A stretch of 64,000 nt of DNA from Micrococcales bacterium (lineage in GTDB: Bacteria; Actinomycetota; Actinomycetes; Actinomycetales; Dermatophilaceae): assembly GCA_021287075.1 (NCBI GenBank), contig JAJTBD010000005.1:92251-156250 (forward strand), read 5' to 3'. The notes beneath the pieces are model-generated. The model was not told where the DNA came from and searched no databases. It was given only the letters and a program-made list of their open reading frames with translations. Below are positions 1-10,544 of the stretch, piece after piece (positions within the stretch are counted from its first letter, which is position 1; each line of letters starts with the position of its first letter). The position numbers and the translations under genes are program-made.

Positions 1-743
1 CGACCAACCGCGACCTGCTCGTCGCCAGCCTTCTCCACCCCGACTTCCTCTCCGGAGAGGCGGACACCCGCTTCTATACCAAGCACGACCCCGCCGGCCT
101 CACCGCCGACTCCGGGCTCGACCCCCACCTGGGTGCGCTGGCAGCGGCGCTGGCTGACGCGGCATACGACCGCTCTGAGACCAAGGTGCTCGGGGGCATT
201 GCCAGCGGGTTCCGCACTGTCCCAGCCCTTTTTCAACAGCGACGGTATGCCGTGGGGGAGGGCGAGCTGACCGTCGCCTATCGCCTGCGACGCGGTCGGC
301 TGGAGCTCGAGCGGCTCCCCGACGGCGTCCGTGACGTGGTCCTGCTGTCGGCGACTCCGCAGCAGGTGGTGCTCCGGATCGACGGCGTGCGGCGGGCCTA
401 TCGCGTCGACCGGGTGGGCGAGGAGCAGGTCGTCGTCGACAGCCCCCAGGGAGGCGTCGTGCTGCGGGTGGTGCCGCGCTTCGTCGACCCCTCGGCGCAG
501 GCCCCCGCCGGAGCCCTGGTCGCGCCGATGCCCGGCTCGGTGGTGCGGGTCGCCGTGGCGGAGGGCGCCCACGTCGAGGCCGGTCAGCCGCTGCTCTGGC
601 TCGAGGCGATGAAGATGGAGCACGTCGTCGCAGCGCCCGCCGCGGGCGTCGTCGCTCACCTTGCGGTATCGGCCGGAGACCAGGTCGCACAAGGCACTAC
701 GTTGGCTGTTGTCGAGACCGCCGACGAGACCATGGAGCAGTGA
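1..743 (+). CDS. Acyl-CoA carboxylase biotin-carrying alpha subunit, C-terminal part (5' end outside window)
   Basis: This is the tail of a biotin-dependent acyl-CoA carboxylase alpha subunit (acetyl-, propionyl- or 3-methylcrotonyl-CoA type). Such subunits carboxylate biotin with ATP and bicarbonate and hand CO2 to a carboxyltransferase beta subunit. The frame is open from base 3. It begins with TNRDLLVASLLHPDF, typical of the end of the biotin carboxylase domain. A linker/BT-like region follows, then a biotinyl domain with the biotin attachment site EAMKMEH near base 603-623, where the lysine is the modified residue. The stop TGA overlaps the next ATG by one base, so the hydratase downstream is probably co-translated. 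That neighbour suggests branched-chain (leucine-type) or other acyl-CoA degradation, but substrate specificity cannot be read from this fragment. Confidence 0.93.
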   Translation, partial: TNRDLLVASLLHPDFLSGEADTRFYTKHDPAGLTADSGLDPHLGALAAALADAAYDRSETKVLGGIASGFRTVPALFQQRRYAVGEGELTVAYRLRRGRLELERLPDGVRDVVLLSATPQQVVLRIDGVRRAYRVDRVGEEQVVVDSPQGGVVLRVVPRFVDPSAQAPAGALVAPMPGSVVRVAVAEGAHVEAGQPLLWLEAMKMEHVVAAPAAGVVAHLAVSAGDQVAQGTTLAVVETADETMEQ

Positions 744-1537
744 TGTCCGAGAGCAAGCCCGCCCCCACTGGCCCCCGCGTCGCCGTCGAGCACGGCGACG
801 GCCTGGCCCGCATCGCGCTCGACTCTCCGCACAACCGCAACGCCCTGTCCGACCAGCTCGTCCGCGAGCTGCACGAGGCGCTCGCGGCGGCCGATGCCGA
901 TGAGTCGGTGCGCGCCGTCGTGCTGACCCACACCGGTGGCACCTTCTGCGCCGGCGCAGACCTGACCGAGGCGTCCTCCGGGACGATTGGCGACCCGGCC
1001 CGCGCCCGGGCGGAGCAGCTCGTCGACCTGCTGCGCGCGATCGTCGCCCTCGGCAAGCCCGTCATCGGCCGCATCGACGGCCACGTCCGCGCCGGCGGCA
1101 TGGGTCTGGTCGCGGCCTGCGACATCGTCGTCGCCGGCCCGAAGTCGACCTTTGCGCTCACCGAGTCGCGGCTCGGCCTGGCGGCGTCGGTGATCTCCGT
1201 GACCGTCCTGCCGCGGCTGACCAGCCGCGCGGCGTCCCAGCTCTTCCTCACCGGCGAGACCTTCGACGCGGCGGAGGCCGAGCGGGTGGGGCTAGTGACC
1301 CGGGCCGTCGACGACGTGGACGCCGCGGTCGAGGAGCTGCGCGCGGCATTCGCCGTCTGCTCCCCCCAGGGCCTGCGCGAGTCCAAGCTGCTCACCACCC
1401 AAGCAGTCCTGGCGGGGCTGGACGCCGACCGCGACCGGGTCGCCGAGCAGTCGTCGCGGCTGTTCGCCTCCGAGGAGGCCCGCGAGGGCATGACGGCTTT
1501 CCTCGAGCGGCGCAAGCCGCGCTGGGCCGCCGAGTGA
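743..1537 (+). CDS. Enoyl-CoA hydratase/isomerase (crotonase family)
   Basis: A 264-residue crotonase-fold enzyme expected to hydrate or isomerise an enoyl-CoA thioester. Visible family marks are HNRNALS near residue 30, the oxyanion-hole segment FCAGADL near residue 70, and GHVRAGGMGLVAACD near residue 115, which supplies the second oxyanion-hole glycine and part of the active site. Start: the ATG overlaps the stop of the carboxylase subunit by one base; an in-frame GTG lies one codon upstream. Placement between a carboxylase alpha subunit and a TetR regulator resembles leucine/isovalerate (liu-type) clusters, in which such an enzyme is methylglutaconyl-CoA hydratase. That specific assignment is inference. 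The catalytic glutamates were not aligned. Confidence 0.9.
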   Translation: MSESKPAPTGPRVAVEHGDGLARIALDSPHNRNALSDQLVRELHEALAAADADESVRAVVLTHTGGTFCAGADLTEASSGTIGDPARARAEQLVDLLRAIVALGKPVIGRIDGHVRAGGMGLVAACDIVVAGPKSTFALTESRLGLAASVISVTVLPRLTSRAASQLFLTGETFDAAEAERVGLVTRAVDDVDAAVEELRAAFAVCSPQGLRESKLLTTQAVLAGLDADRDRVAEQSSRLFASEEAREGMTAFLERRKPRWAAE

Positions 1538-1559
1538 CCGGCCTCGCACGGGGGCTCGG

Positions 1560-2162
1560 ATGAGCGCCGCCACCGAGCCCAAGCAGGACCGCAGCCGGGC
1601 CACCCGCCAGCGCCTGCTCGAGGCGACCGTCGAGTGCCTGGCCACGCGGGGCTTCCACGCCACGAGTGTCGGTGCGATCGCGGCCGAGGCGGGGATCAGC
1701 CGGGGCGCTCTCCAGCACCACTTCCCCACGCGCGAGGACCTGATCATCGCGGCGCTGGACTACATGTTTGGCGAGCGCACGGCTGCAGCGCGGGCCCTTA
1801 CGCCGCCGACCGAGCGCGGGGCCGCCCGGGTGCGCGAGGTCGTCGCCGACCTCATGGACCTCTACATGGGCGAGCTCTTCCGCGCCGCCCTCCAGGTGTG
1901 GACCGTGGCGGCTGCCGACCCCGTGCTGCGCGACCGGATCGCGCCGCTGGAGCGGAAGTTCGCCCGCGGGGTGCACTCCATCGCCGTCGAGCTGCTCGAG
2001 GTGGACGACTCCGACCCGCACGTGCGCGGTCTGATCCAGGCCACCCTCGACATGGCCCGCGGCCTGGCCCTCGCCGACATCCTCACCGACGACTCGCGCC
2101 GCCGCGCCCGCGTCCTCGACGCTTGGTCCGACCAGCTCGCGGCCGGCCTCGGCATCGCCTGA
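1560..2162 (+). CDS. TetR/AcrR family transcriptional regulator
   Basis: A 200-residue one-domain-plus-ligand-pocket repressor. The N-terminal helix-turn-helix is clear: RATRQRLLEATVECLATRG, then TSVGAIAAEAGISRGALQHH and FPTREDLIIAAL (residues about 14-65). The remaining C-terminal two thirds would bind the inducer, plausibly an acyl-CoA given the neighbouring carboxylase and hydratase genes. It starts 22 bases after the hydratase stop on the same strand, so it probably ends the same operon and may autoregulate it. The inducer and target sites are not visible. Confidence 0.92.
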   Translation: MSAATEPKQDRSRATRQRLLEATVECLATRGFHATSVGAIAAEAGISRGALQHHFPTREDLIIAALDYMFGERTAAARALTPPTERGAARVREVVADLMDLYMGELFRAALQVWTVAAADPVLRDRIAPLERKFARGVHSIAVELLEVDDSDPHVRGLIQATLDMARGLALADILTDDSRRRARVLDAWSDQLAAGLGIA

Positions 2163-2221
2163 CCTGCGCGGGGCGTTTGTGCCCACCTGGGAGAAAGCGC
2201 CTCCGGCCTGCCACCGGCTGC

Positions 2222-2276
2222 GCGGAACTCGCCAGTTGGCGTAAGGGGTCCGTTTAAGCCAAGTGGCGAGTTCCGC
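2222..2276. repeat. Type A intergenic repeat, inverted pair forming a hairpin
   Basis: Two copies of the dispersed 19-base element GCGGAACTCGCCAGTTGGC (2222-2240) and its near-complement GCCAAGTGGCGAGTTCCGC (2258-2276) face each other across an 18-base loop. They give an almost perfect 19-bp stem. A degenerate type B element (GGGGCGTTTGTGCCCACCTGG) lies just upstream at about 2169-2190. The hairpin sits between the TetR gene and the next terminator, so it may act as a transcription stop. The same sequence recurs in other gene gaps of this window. Confidence 0.8.
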
Positions 2277-2291
2277 GCCGGGGGGCGGGCG

Positions 2292-2325
2292 GGGTATGCC
2301 GCGGGGCCGGCTGCGCGGCATACCC
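2292..2325. terminator. Hairpin made of an inverted pair of the GGTATGCCGC motif
   Basis: GGGTATGCCGCG (2292-2303) and CGCGGCATACCC (2314-2325) form a perfect 12-bp stem with a 10-base loop between the TetR gene and the response regulator. No clear U-run follows, so termination is inferred from position and from the four similar hairpins elsewhere. Confidence 0.6.
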
Positions 2326-2353
2326 ACCCTCATGCGCCAGTAGGCTGACGGTC

Positions 2354-3040
2354 ATGTGGGCGCCGGTGGACGTGCTGATGGTCGAGGACGAGGCCGACCT
2401 CGGGGCGAGCACGCTCGAGTACCTCCGCGCGTTCGGGCTGAGCACGGCATACGCCCCGTCGGCCGAGGACGCCGTCGGCTGGCTGGCCGACAACAGGCCA
2501 CGCGTGGTGCTGCTCGACATCAACCTGCCGGGGATGAACGGCTTCGAGCTATGCCGGCGCATCCGCGCCTCGTCCGCCACACCGATCGTCTTCCTCTCGG
2601 CGCGGGCCAGCGACGATGACGAGATCCTCGCGCTGAGCGTTGGCGGCGACGACTATCTGCGCAAGCCCTATTCGCTGGGGGTGCTGCTCGCCAAGGTGCG
2701 CCGCATCATCGAGCGCACGGCCGGAGACGCGGGGCCCGAGGGCTATGACGATGGGCGGCTGCGCTTCGACCCTGCGGCCGACCGTTTCTGGCTCGAGGGG
2801 GAGGACCTCGCGCTGACCGCCATGGAGCACCGGCTCCTGCGCCACCTCGTGCTCAACCGGGAGCGCGTGGTCACCAAGCACGAGCTGTTCGAGCAGGTCT
2901 GGGGCGATGCGATCACCGGCGACGGCACCCTGAGCGTGCACATCCGTCGGCTGCGGACGCGCATCGAGACCGACCCCGACAGCCCCCGCTATCTCCAAAC
3001 CGTCTGGGGGCGCGGCTACTCCTTCCGGGGCCAGTCGTGA
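2354..3040 (+). CDS. OmpR/PhoB-type response regulator
   Basis: A 228-residue two-domain response regulator. The receiver domain occupies roughly residues 5-120. It has the acidic pair ED near residue 11-12, the phosphoacceptor in LLDINLPG (about Asp54), the SAR threonine/serine switch position (FLSARAS) and the conserved KPY lysine near residue 104. A winged-helix DNA-binding domain follows (LTAMEHRLLRHLVLNRERVV...VHIRRLRTRIE...VWGRGYSF). The stop overlaps the GTG of the histidine kinase gene by four bases, so the two are translationally coupled. The ABC exporter genes directly downstream are the likely target, as in BceRS/MacB-type detoxification modules; this is inference from order. Confidence 0.95.
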   Translation: MWAPVDVLMVEDEADLGASTLEYLRAFGLSTAYAPSAEDAVGWLADNRPRVVLLDINLPGMNGFELCRRIRASSATPIVFLSARASDDDEILALSVGGDDYLRKPYSLGVLLAKVRRIIERTAGDAGPEGYDDGRLRFDPAADRFWLEGEDLALTAMEHRLLRHLVLNRERVVTKHELFEQVWGDAITGDGTLSVHIRRLRTRIETDPDSPRYLQTVWGRGYSFRGQS

Positions 3041-4332
3041 GCGCCCGGCTGCGCTGGTGGGTGCCGGTGCTGCTGCTCTGGCTGGTGCTCTTAGCGACCG
3101 GGCTCGGCGTCGCCCGAGCGCTGCGCCATGACGCGCCCCCCGCCGACGTCGCGACCGCCAATGACATAGTCCAGACCACCCAGGCCCGGTGGCCCGCCCC
3201 CACTCGCGGCGACTATCCCTCTCACACACCGGATTTCACGGTCGTGGACGCAGACGGTCGGGTCCTGCTCGCCGAGGGCGCGGCGGTGGGCGACGCCGAC
3301 CGGGCCTTCCGCGCGCGGGCGGCGACATTCCCCGTGACGGTGGACCGCGAACGGGTCGGATCGGTCTATCTCATCGACCCCTATCCCGCCGCGGCCGCTA
3401 AGCGCCAGCGCACCGCGCTCACTGCCGTGCTGAACGCCCTCGCCGCCATCGGGCTCCTCGCCACTGTGTGGCTGCTCTGGCTGGACCGCCGGATCCTGGC
3501 ACCCTTCCGGGAGCTGCGCGGCTTCGCCGACAAGGTCGCCCACGGCAACCTCGACGCGCCGCTGCGGGTCCACCGCGGCGATGCCTTCGGCGCCTTCTCC
3601 GAGAGCTTTGACATCCTGCGCACCGAGCTCGGCCGGTCCCGTGAGCGCGAGACCGAGGCGCGCGAGAGCCGCAAGCACCTGGTGACCTCGCTCAGCCACG
3701 ACATCCGCACGCCGCTGGCGACCATCGAGGCGACCACCGAGCTGCTGCGACTCGGCGACCCCGACCCCCGGCTCGGCGTGATCGCCGACAAGGCCCGCCA
3801 GATCGAGCAGCTGACCCAGGAGCTCTTCGACGCCAACGCCGACGAGCTCGAGCAGCTGCCGGTCGAGCTGGCCACCGTGGGCAGCGAGGAGATCGCCGCG
3901 ATCCTGCGCGAGGTCGATGACACGGGGTGGATCGCGGAGTGCGCCCTGCCGGAGGTGATGGTGGTCGCCGACCGGCATCGCCTGCGCCAGGTCGCCGACA
4001 ACATCCTCGGCAACGCCCGCAAATACGGCGCAGCCCCGGTGACCGTGGTCGGATCCCTCGCCGACGAGCTGCTCACCCTCCGCGTCCGCGACCACGGCGC
4101 AGGCGTGCCAGAAGCCGAGCTACCGCTGGTCACCCGCCGTCACTACCGCGCCGCCAATGCCGCCGGCCACCGCGGGCAGGGCCTGGGCCTGCACACCGCG
4201 GCCGCCCTCATGGAGCGCATGGGCGGCGACCTCGCCGTCGACAATGTGCCTGGTGGCTTCGAGGTGACCCTCACCCTCGCGTGCGCCGAGCGCGAGCACG
4301 ACCCGCGTCGACACTCTTTCGGAAGGGTTTAG
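3037..4332 (+). CDS. Sensor histidine kinase (HAMP-HisKA-HATPase)
   Basis: A 431-residue membrane sensor kinase. There is an N-terminal membrane segment (VPVLLLWLVLLATGLGVA, residues about 6-25), an extracytoplasmic sensor stretch, and a second membrane segment near residues 128-148. A HAMP-like linker follows, then the HisKA phosphorylation motif SLSHDIRTPLATIEA (His near residue 221), the N-box NILGNARKYG, and G-boxes DHGAGVPE and GQGLGLHTAAALMERMGG. The GTG start overlaps the response regulator stop (GTGA). The ABC ATPase starts 46 bases downstream, so the kinase probably controls that exporter. The stimulus is unknown; antimicrobial or envelope stress would fit this class. Confidence 0.94.
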   Translation: MSARLRWWVPVLLLWLVLLATGLGVARALRHDAPPADVATANDIVQTTQARWPAPTRGDYPSHTPDFTVVDADGRVLLAEGAAVGDADRAFRARAATFPVTVDRERVGSVYLIDPYPAAAAKRQRTALTAVLNALAAIGLLATVWLLWLDRRILAPFRELRGFADKVAHGNLDAPLRVHRGDAFGAFSESFDILRTELGRSRERETEARESRKHLVTSLSHDIRTPLATIEATTELLRLGDPDPRLGVIADKARQIEQLTQELFDANADELEQLPVELATVGSEEIAAILREVDDTGWIAECALPEVMVVADRHRLRQVADNILGNARKYGAAPVTVVGSLADELLTLRVRDHGAGVPEAELPLVTRRHYRAANAAGHRGQGLGLHTAAALMERMGGDLAVDNVPGGFEVTLTLACAEREHDPRRHSFGRV

Positions 4333-4378
4333 GGAAGTCGTAAGGATCTGCGCGCCGCCCCTCCGTAGCGTCGTCGTC

Positions 4379-5212
4379 ATGACCAGCACCGTGAACCGCA
4401 GGCAGCCCGCGACGGCGACCACGTCGGACCCGGTGATCCTGGCGAGCAATGTCTCCAAGACCTTTGCCCACGAGGGCGTCCAGCAGCACGTCCTGACCAA
4501 CCTCGACCTCGCCATCCGGACCGGTGAGTATGCCGTGGTCATGGGCCCCTCCGGCGCCGGCAAGTCCACGCTCCTGCACGTCCTCAGCGGGATGGACGCG
4601 CCGACCCTCGGACGGGTGCGGGTGAGTGACACCGAGATCGCCGACCTCTCACCGCGGGCGCTGACCGAGTTCCGGCGCCACCACTGTGGATTCGTCTTCC
4701 AGCAGATCCAGCTCCTCGATGCGCTCTCCGTGCTCGACAACGTCCTCGCCGTCGGGCTCCTCGCCGACCGCAACCGGCGCCGGGTCGTCACCCGGGCCCG
4801 CGAGCTGCTGGCCCGCGTCGGCATCGACGAGGCCACCCAGCGCAAATTTCCCGGGATGCTCTCTGGCGGCGAGGCCCAGCGGGTCGCCGTCGTGCGCGCC
4901 CTCGTCAACGAGCCCGACGTCGTCTTCGCCGACGAGCCGACCGGCCAGCTCAACAGCGAGTTCTCCCGGGCCGTGCTCGACCTGCTCAGCCAGGTCAACG
5001 CCGGCGGCCAGACCGTCCTGATGGTCACCCACGACGTCCGCTCGGCGCTGCGCGGCGATCGCGTGCTCTATCTCCGGGACGGTGCGATCAGAGGCGAGTG
5101 CGTGCTCGGGCGGCGTGCGCCGTCAGGCAACCACACGGCATACGACCTGGTGGCGGACGACGAGCGGCGACTGACCCGGCTCACCGGCTTCCTCGACGAG
5201 ATGGGGTGGTGA
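4379..5212 (+). CDS. ABC transporter ATP-binding protein (MacB/LolD type)
   Basis: A 277-residue nucleotide-binding subunit. It shows Walker A (MGPSGAGKSTLLHV, residues about 54-67), a Q-loop (FVFQQIQLLDALSV), the signature LSGGEAQRVAVVRAL, Walker B (DVVFADEPTG) and an H-loop (MLMVTHDVRSALR-like segment). The short Q-loop-to-signature distance and the TGQLNS D-loop match the LolD/MacB/FtsE class that works with FtsX-fold permeases. Its stop overlaps the GTG of the permease gene by four bases. Together with the upstream two-component system this is a classic regulated exporter module. The substrate is not identifiable. Confidence 0.94.
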   Translation: MTSTVNRRQPATATTSDPVILASNVSKTFAHEGVQQHVLTNLDLAIRTGEYAVVMGPSGAGKSTLLHVLSGMDAPTLGRVRVSDTEIADLSPRALTEFRRHHCGFVFQQIQLLDALSVLDNVLAVGLLADRNRRRVVTRARELLARVGIDEATQRKFPGMLSGGEAQRVAVVRALVNEPDVVFADEPTGQLNSEFSRAVLDLLSQVNAGGQTVLMVTHDVRSALRGDRVLYLRDGAIRGECVLGRRAPSGNHTAYDLVADDERRLTRLTGFLDEMGW

Positions 5213-7554
5213 CAGTGGGCGCCATTGGGCTGCTCGTGCGGCGCTATCTGCGCAAGGGGCGCGCCCAGCTCATCGTCGTCGGGCTGCTCGCGGCATTCGC
5301 CGGGGCGATGCTCAACCTGGCCGCACTGTGTGCCTTCCGTTATCCGCAGATGATTGACGAGCAGGCTGCGCGGCTCCGGACGCCTGAGCTCCAGGTGCTG
5401 GCCGCGTCGGCCGTCGCCACACGCGCGGTGGATGTCCTGCGCGCCGAATCCGCTGTCACCACAGTCGAATCAACGCAGCGCCTGGGGGAGTATGCGACCC
5501 TGCCGCTCGGCGACGCCACCGTCGACAGCCTGGTCGTCTATCTCGATCTCGACAACCCCTCGTATCTGGGCCAGACCACCGTCCTCGAGCGCGACGACGC
5601 GGGCGTCACCGACCCCGTCTATCTGCCCTATCTCTTCAAGTCCAACGGCGGCTATGCGGTCGGCGACGACTTCACGATCACGACTCCGCGCGGCACGCGG
5701 ACCTTCCACGTCGCCGGCTTCACGACCAACCTCTATCTCGGCTTCCTCACCATGGGCGCCATCGGCATCGGCCTCCCCAGCGAGGGGTATGCCGCGCTGG
5801 CCGACTCCCCGCAGCCGCCCTATCCGACCTCGATCGTGCAGGCGAGGATCGGCGACAAGGCTGCGATCAACGCGATCTCGGCCCGTGTCGCCGAGCAGCT
5901 CTCGGCAGCCAACGACACGATGCCCCCCACGTGGACCTGGGACTGGGAGATGCTGCGGACCGCGGCGCTGACCGGCCCGGGCATCTATGCCGTCAGCCTC
6001 GTCGGATTCACCCTCGTCGTCGTGCTCGTCGTGCTCATGGTCGTGTGGTTCTGGATCCGCGGGACGATCGCCAACGACCTGCGCGCACTGGGCGTGCTCG
6101 CGACGGTGGGGACGCCGGCGCGACAGGTCCTCGCGGCATTCGCCCTGCCGCCAGCGATCGTGGTGGCCATCGGTGCGCTCGCGGGTGTCGCTGTGTCGTA
6201 TGCCGCCGTGCCCGTCGTGGCCACATCGCTCGCCGGGCAGACTGGGCTGCCGTGGAGCCCTGGTGTCGACGTCGTCTCCGGCCTCGTGATCGCGGCGCTC
6301 CTCGCGTTGTGCGCGCTCGCCCTCGCCGGGCTCGCCGCGCTGCGGGTGCTGCGGCTGCGGCCGGTCGAGGCGCTGGCCGGCGGGCACCGGTCGCGCAGTT
6401 TCCGCCGGACGCTGCTGCCGCTGGCCGGCACGCGGGGCAACCTGCACCTGCTGCTCGGCATCAAGCAAGGCCTGGCCCACCGCGCCCAGAGCGTCATGGT
6501 GCTCGGCGTGCTGGTGGTCGTGTCGTTCGCCGCGATGGCGTCGGCGTCCCTCTTCACCAACGCCGTCTCCGACCGGCACGGCTTCATGCAGCTGCTCGTC
6601 GGCGACCTCGGCGAGGTCGCGGCCGTCGCCACCCAGGATGCCGACCGCGGCGACCTGCTGGAGCGCATCGACGCCATCCCGGGGGTCCAGCGGGCGGTCT
6701 ACAAGGACTACCTGCAGGGGACGGTCGGCGGCGTCCGTGGCGGGTTGGTCATCATGGATGACTTTGCCGCCCAGCGCTATTCGTCGGTCTTCGAGGGCCG
6801 AGAGCCCAAGCATCCCAACGAGATCGCCCTCGGCGCACCCCTGGCGGACCAGGCGGGCGTGGGTCTCGGCGACCATGTCGAGCTCAGCGTCGGGCCGCGG
6901 TCCCAGGACTATCTCGTTGTGGGCAAGATCGCGACCGTGCAGTACGCCGGCATGCGGGCCAATGTCACCACCGGTGGCTATCAGCGGCTCGTCCCCGACC
7001 ACGCACACCACGACATCGACATCCAGCTCGCCGACGACGCGTCGCCCGCTGCTGTCGCCAACCAGGTCTCGACTGTGGCCGGTGACCGGCTTTTCTCGGT
7101 GACCAACCAGCGGCAGAGTCTCGACAGCCAGTTCGCCGTCTATCTCCAGATGATGCGCATCCTCGCGTGGGGCATCCTGACAGTCACCGTGCTCGTCACC
7201 GGGCTGGTCGTGGGGCTGATGGTGAGCACCCTGCTCGCGGCCGAGCGCTCGTCGTTCGGCGTGCGCAAGGCGCTGGGCTTCACCGGCTCCCAGCTGCTCC
7301 GGCAGCTCGTGGCCTCCTATCTGCCGCTCGCCGTGGCCGGTGCCGTCGTGGGCTGCGTCATCGGGTGGTTCCTCGTGCCCCGACTCCTCGGTGTGTCGCT
7401 GACGAGCATCGGCCTGGCCAACGCCTCCTTCACGATCGCGCCCGCCCTGGCCGTCGGCATCGCGCTGGTGCTGATCGCCGTCGCCGGCCTCACCGCCGCC
7501 CTCGGCGCCAGCCCACTCCTGCGGCGCGAGGCCCTCGACCTCATGGCGGGCTGA
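5209..7554 (+). CDS. ABC transporter permease with two FtsX domains
   Basis: A permease of about 781 residues. An N-terminal membrane helix (AQLIVVGLLAAFAGAMLNLAAL) is followed by a long extracytoplasmic domain. Then comes a first FtsX membrane block (about residues 265-410), a second anchored helix (VMVLGVLVVVSFAAMASASLF), a second extracytoplasmic domain, and a C-terminal FtsX block ending in LLRREALDLMAG. An open frame extends upstream into the ATPase gene. I chose the GTG whose sequence overlaps the ATPase stop (GTGA), because the protein then begins VTVGAIGLLVRRYLRKGR just before the first helix. It partners with the ATPase upstream and probably exports or senses an amphipathic compound. 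Confidence 0.92.
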   Translation: MTVGAIGLLVRRYLRKGRAQLIVVGLLAAFAGAMLNLAALCAFRYPQMIDEQAARLRTPELQVLAASAVATRAVDVLRAESAVTTVESTQRLGEYATLPLGDATVDSLVVYLDLDNPSYLGQTTVLERDDAGVTDPVYLPYLFKSNGGYAVGDDFTITTPRGTRTFHVAGFTTNLYLGFLTMGAIGIGLPSEGYAALADSPQPPYPTSIVQARIGDKAAINAISARVAEQLSAANDTMPPTWTWDWEMLRTAALTGPGIYAVSLVGFTLVVVLVVLMVVWFWIRGTIANDLRALGVLATVGTPARQVLAAFALPPAIVVAIGALAGVAVSYAAVPVVATSLAGQTGLPWSPGVDVVSGLVIAALLALCALALAGLAALRVLRLRPVEALAGGHRSRSFRRTLLPLAGTRGNLHLLLGIKQGLAHRAQSVMVLGVLVVVSFAAMASASLFTNAVSDRHGFMQLLVGDLGEVAAVATQDADRGDLLERIDAIPGVQRAVYKDYLQGTVGGVRGGLVIMDDFAAQRYSSVFEGREPKHPNEIALGAPLADQAGVGLGDHVELSVGPRSQDYLVVGKIATVQYAGMRANVTTGGYQRLVPDHAHHDIDIQLADDASPAAVANQVSTVAGDRLFSVTNQRQSLDSQFAVYLQMMRILAWGILTVTVLVTGLVVGLMVSTLLAAERSSFGVRKALGFTGSQLLRQLVASYLPLAVAGAVVGCVIGWFLVPRLLGVSLTSIGLANASFTIAPALAVGIALVLIAVAGLTAALGASPLLRREALDLMAG

Positions 7555-7583
7555 GCCTGCGGGGTGCGCGGAACGCGCCCCGG

Positions 7584-8117
7584 TCAGGCGAGGGCGGGGT
7601 CGGTGTCCTGGGGGAGATGGCGACTGCGGCTGACCCTGATGACGAAGGCGACGATCCCGATGAGGAAGCCGGCGACGAGCAGCACGGCGAAGACCACCGG
7701 CAGCTCACCCTGTGGGCGGGGGGCGGCGACGCCGATGGCGATGTCGACGCCGGTCATCAGCAGCACCATGAGCGCCGCGAACCACATCATGTCCTCGCGG
7801 AACACCCGTTCGAAGCGCACGAGCTGAGCCGGCGTCTCGAGCCACTACTCCTTGTGTCGGATGTTGATGCGGTCCGGCCACACGAGGCACAGCCTTGAGA
7901 GCCAGATCATCGGATAGGCGAAGACCACTGGCATCAGCAGGGCGAACCACAGCTGCCCCGTGCGGCTCGACCAGCCATCGGGAACGCTGCCCCAGCTCCA
8001 ATGTGTGGGGACCCGCTCGGGGAGGGTAAACCACTGCCACACCAGCGCCGCCAGCCAGAGCAGAGTGGCCACCGACAGCGCGACCTTGGGTGCTGCGCCC
8101 GCTGGCTCACGCGGCAT
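7584..8117 (-). pseudogene. DUF1648-family membrane protein gene interrupted by an in-frame TAG
   Basis: The gene starts at an ATG that itself lies inside a GGTATGCCGC motif (protein MPREPAGAAPK) with a good AGAGGAGG ribosome site upstream. The first part encodes a membrane helix and the DUF1648 signature LPERVPTHWSWGSVPDGW, more membrane segments, then NIRHKE followed by TAG at 7845-7847. The frame continues after the TAG without shift as WLETPAQLVRFERVFREDMMWF and two more membrane helices to a stop at 7584. In this family the region usually reads like N(K/E)-Y-W, so a Tyr codon (TAT/TAC) probably became TAG by one substitution. It is either a recent pseudogene, a sequencing error or a readthrough site. 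No helper gene is visible. Confidence 0.8.
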
Positions 8118-8325
8118 ACCCTTTGCCTCCTCTGCCGTCGCCTGTCGTCGAGCCTCACGCCTCGCCAGTCCTCCCCAGACATTCGGCCGCCATCCCAGCA
8201 ACCTCGATGGCGGTCGTGGGAGCGCATACCGAGGCTCCCGCACACCCCTGCGGAGGGTGTCTGCACGGGTCAGGTTTGTCTAGCGTCAGAGATGGAACCC
8301 CTGCCACGCAAGGAAAGGCACCTCG

Positions 8326-10425
<2,100 letters not shown>

Positions 10426-10497
10426 TCGGCCTCCGGCGGCACCTTGAGGGGGCGGCGCTCCCAACCGGGTGTGGGAGGAGCGCCCGGACCACGCAGA

Positions 10498-10538
10498 GGT
10501 ATGCCGCGCAGCCAGTCTGGTTGCGCGGCATACCTTTT
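10498..10538. terminator. Strong bidirectional hairpin of paired GGTATGCCGC motifs
   Basis: GGTATGCCGCGCA (from 10498) pairs with TGCGCGGCATACC (to 10534), and the stem continues inward through GCCAG/CTGGT. On the plus strand the stem is followed by TTTT, making a rho-independent terminator for katE. The mirrored stem may also serve the converging iron ABC operon. A second hairpin, GCGCTCCCA with TGGGAGGAGCGC, lies just upstream at about 10456-10484. Confidence 0.85.
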
Positions 10539-10544
10539 GGTGCA

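Noticed and set aside
5098..5208. Upstream extension of the FtsX permease into the ATPase gene
   Set aside because: The extension reads the ATPase in another phase. The GTG overlapping the ATPase stop gives a normal N-terminus before the first membrane helix.
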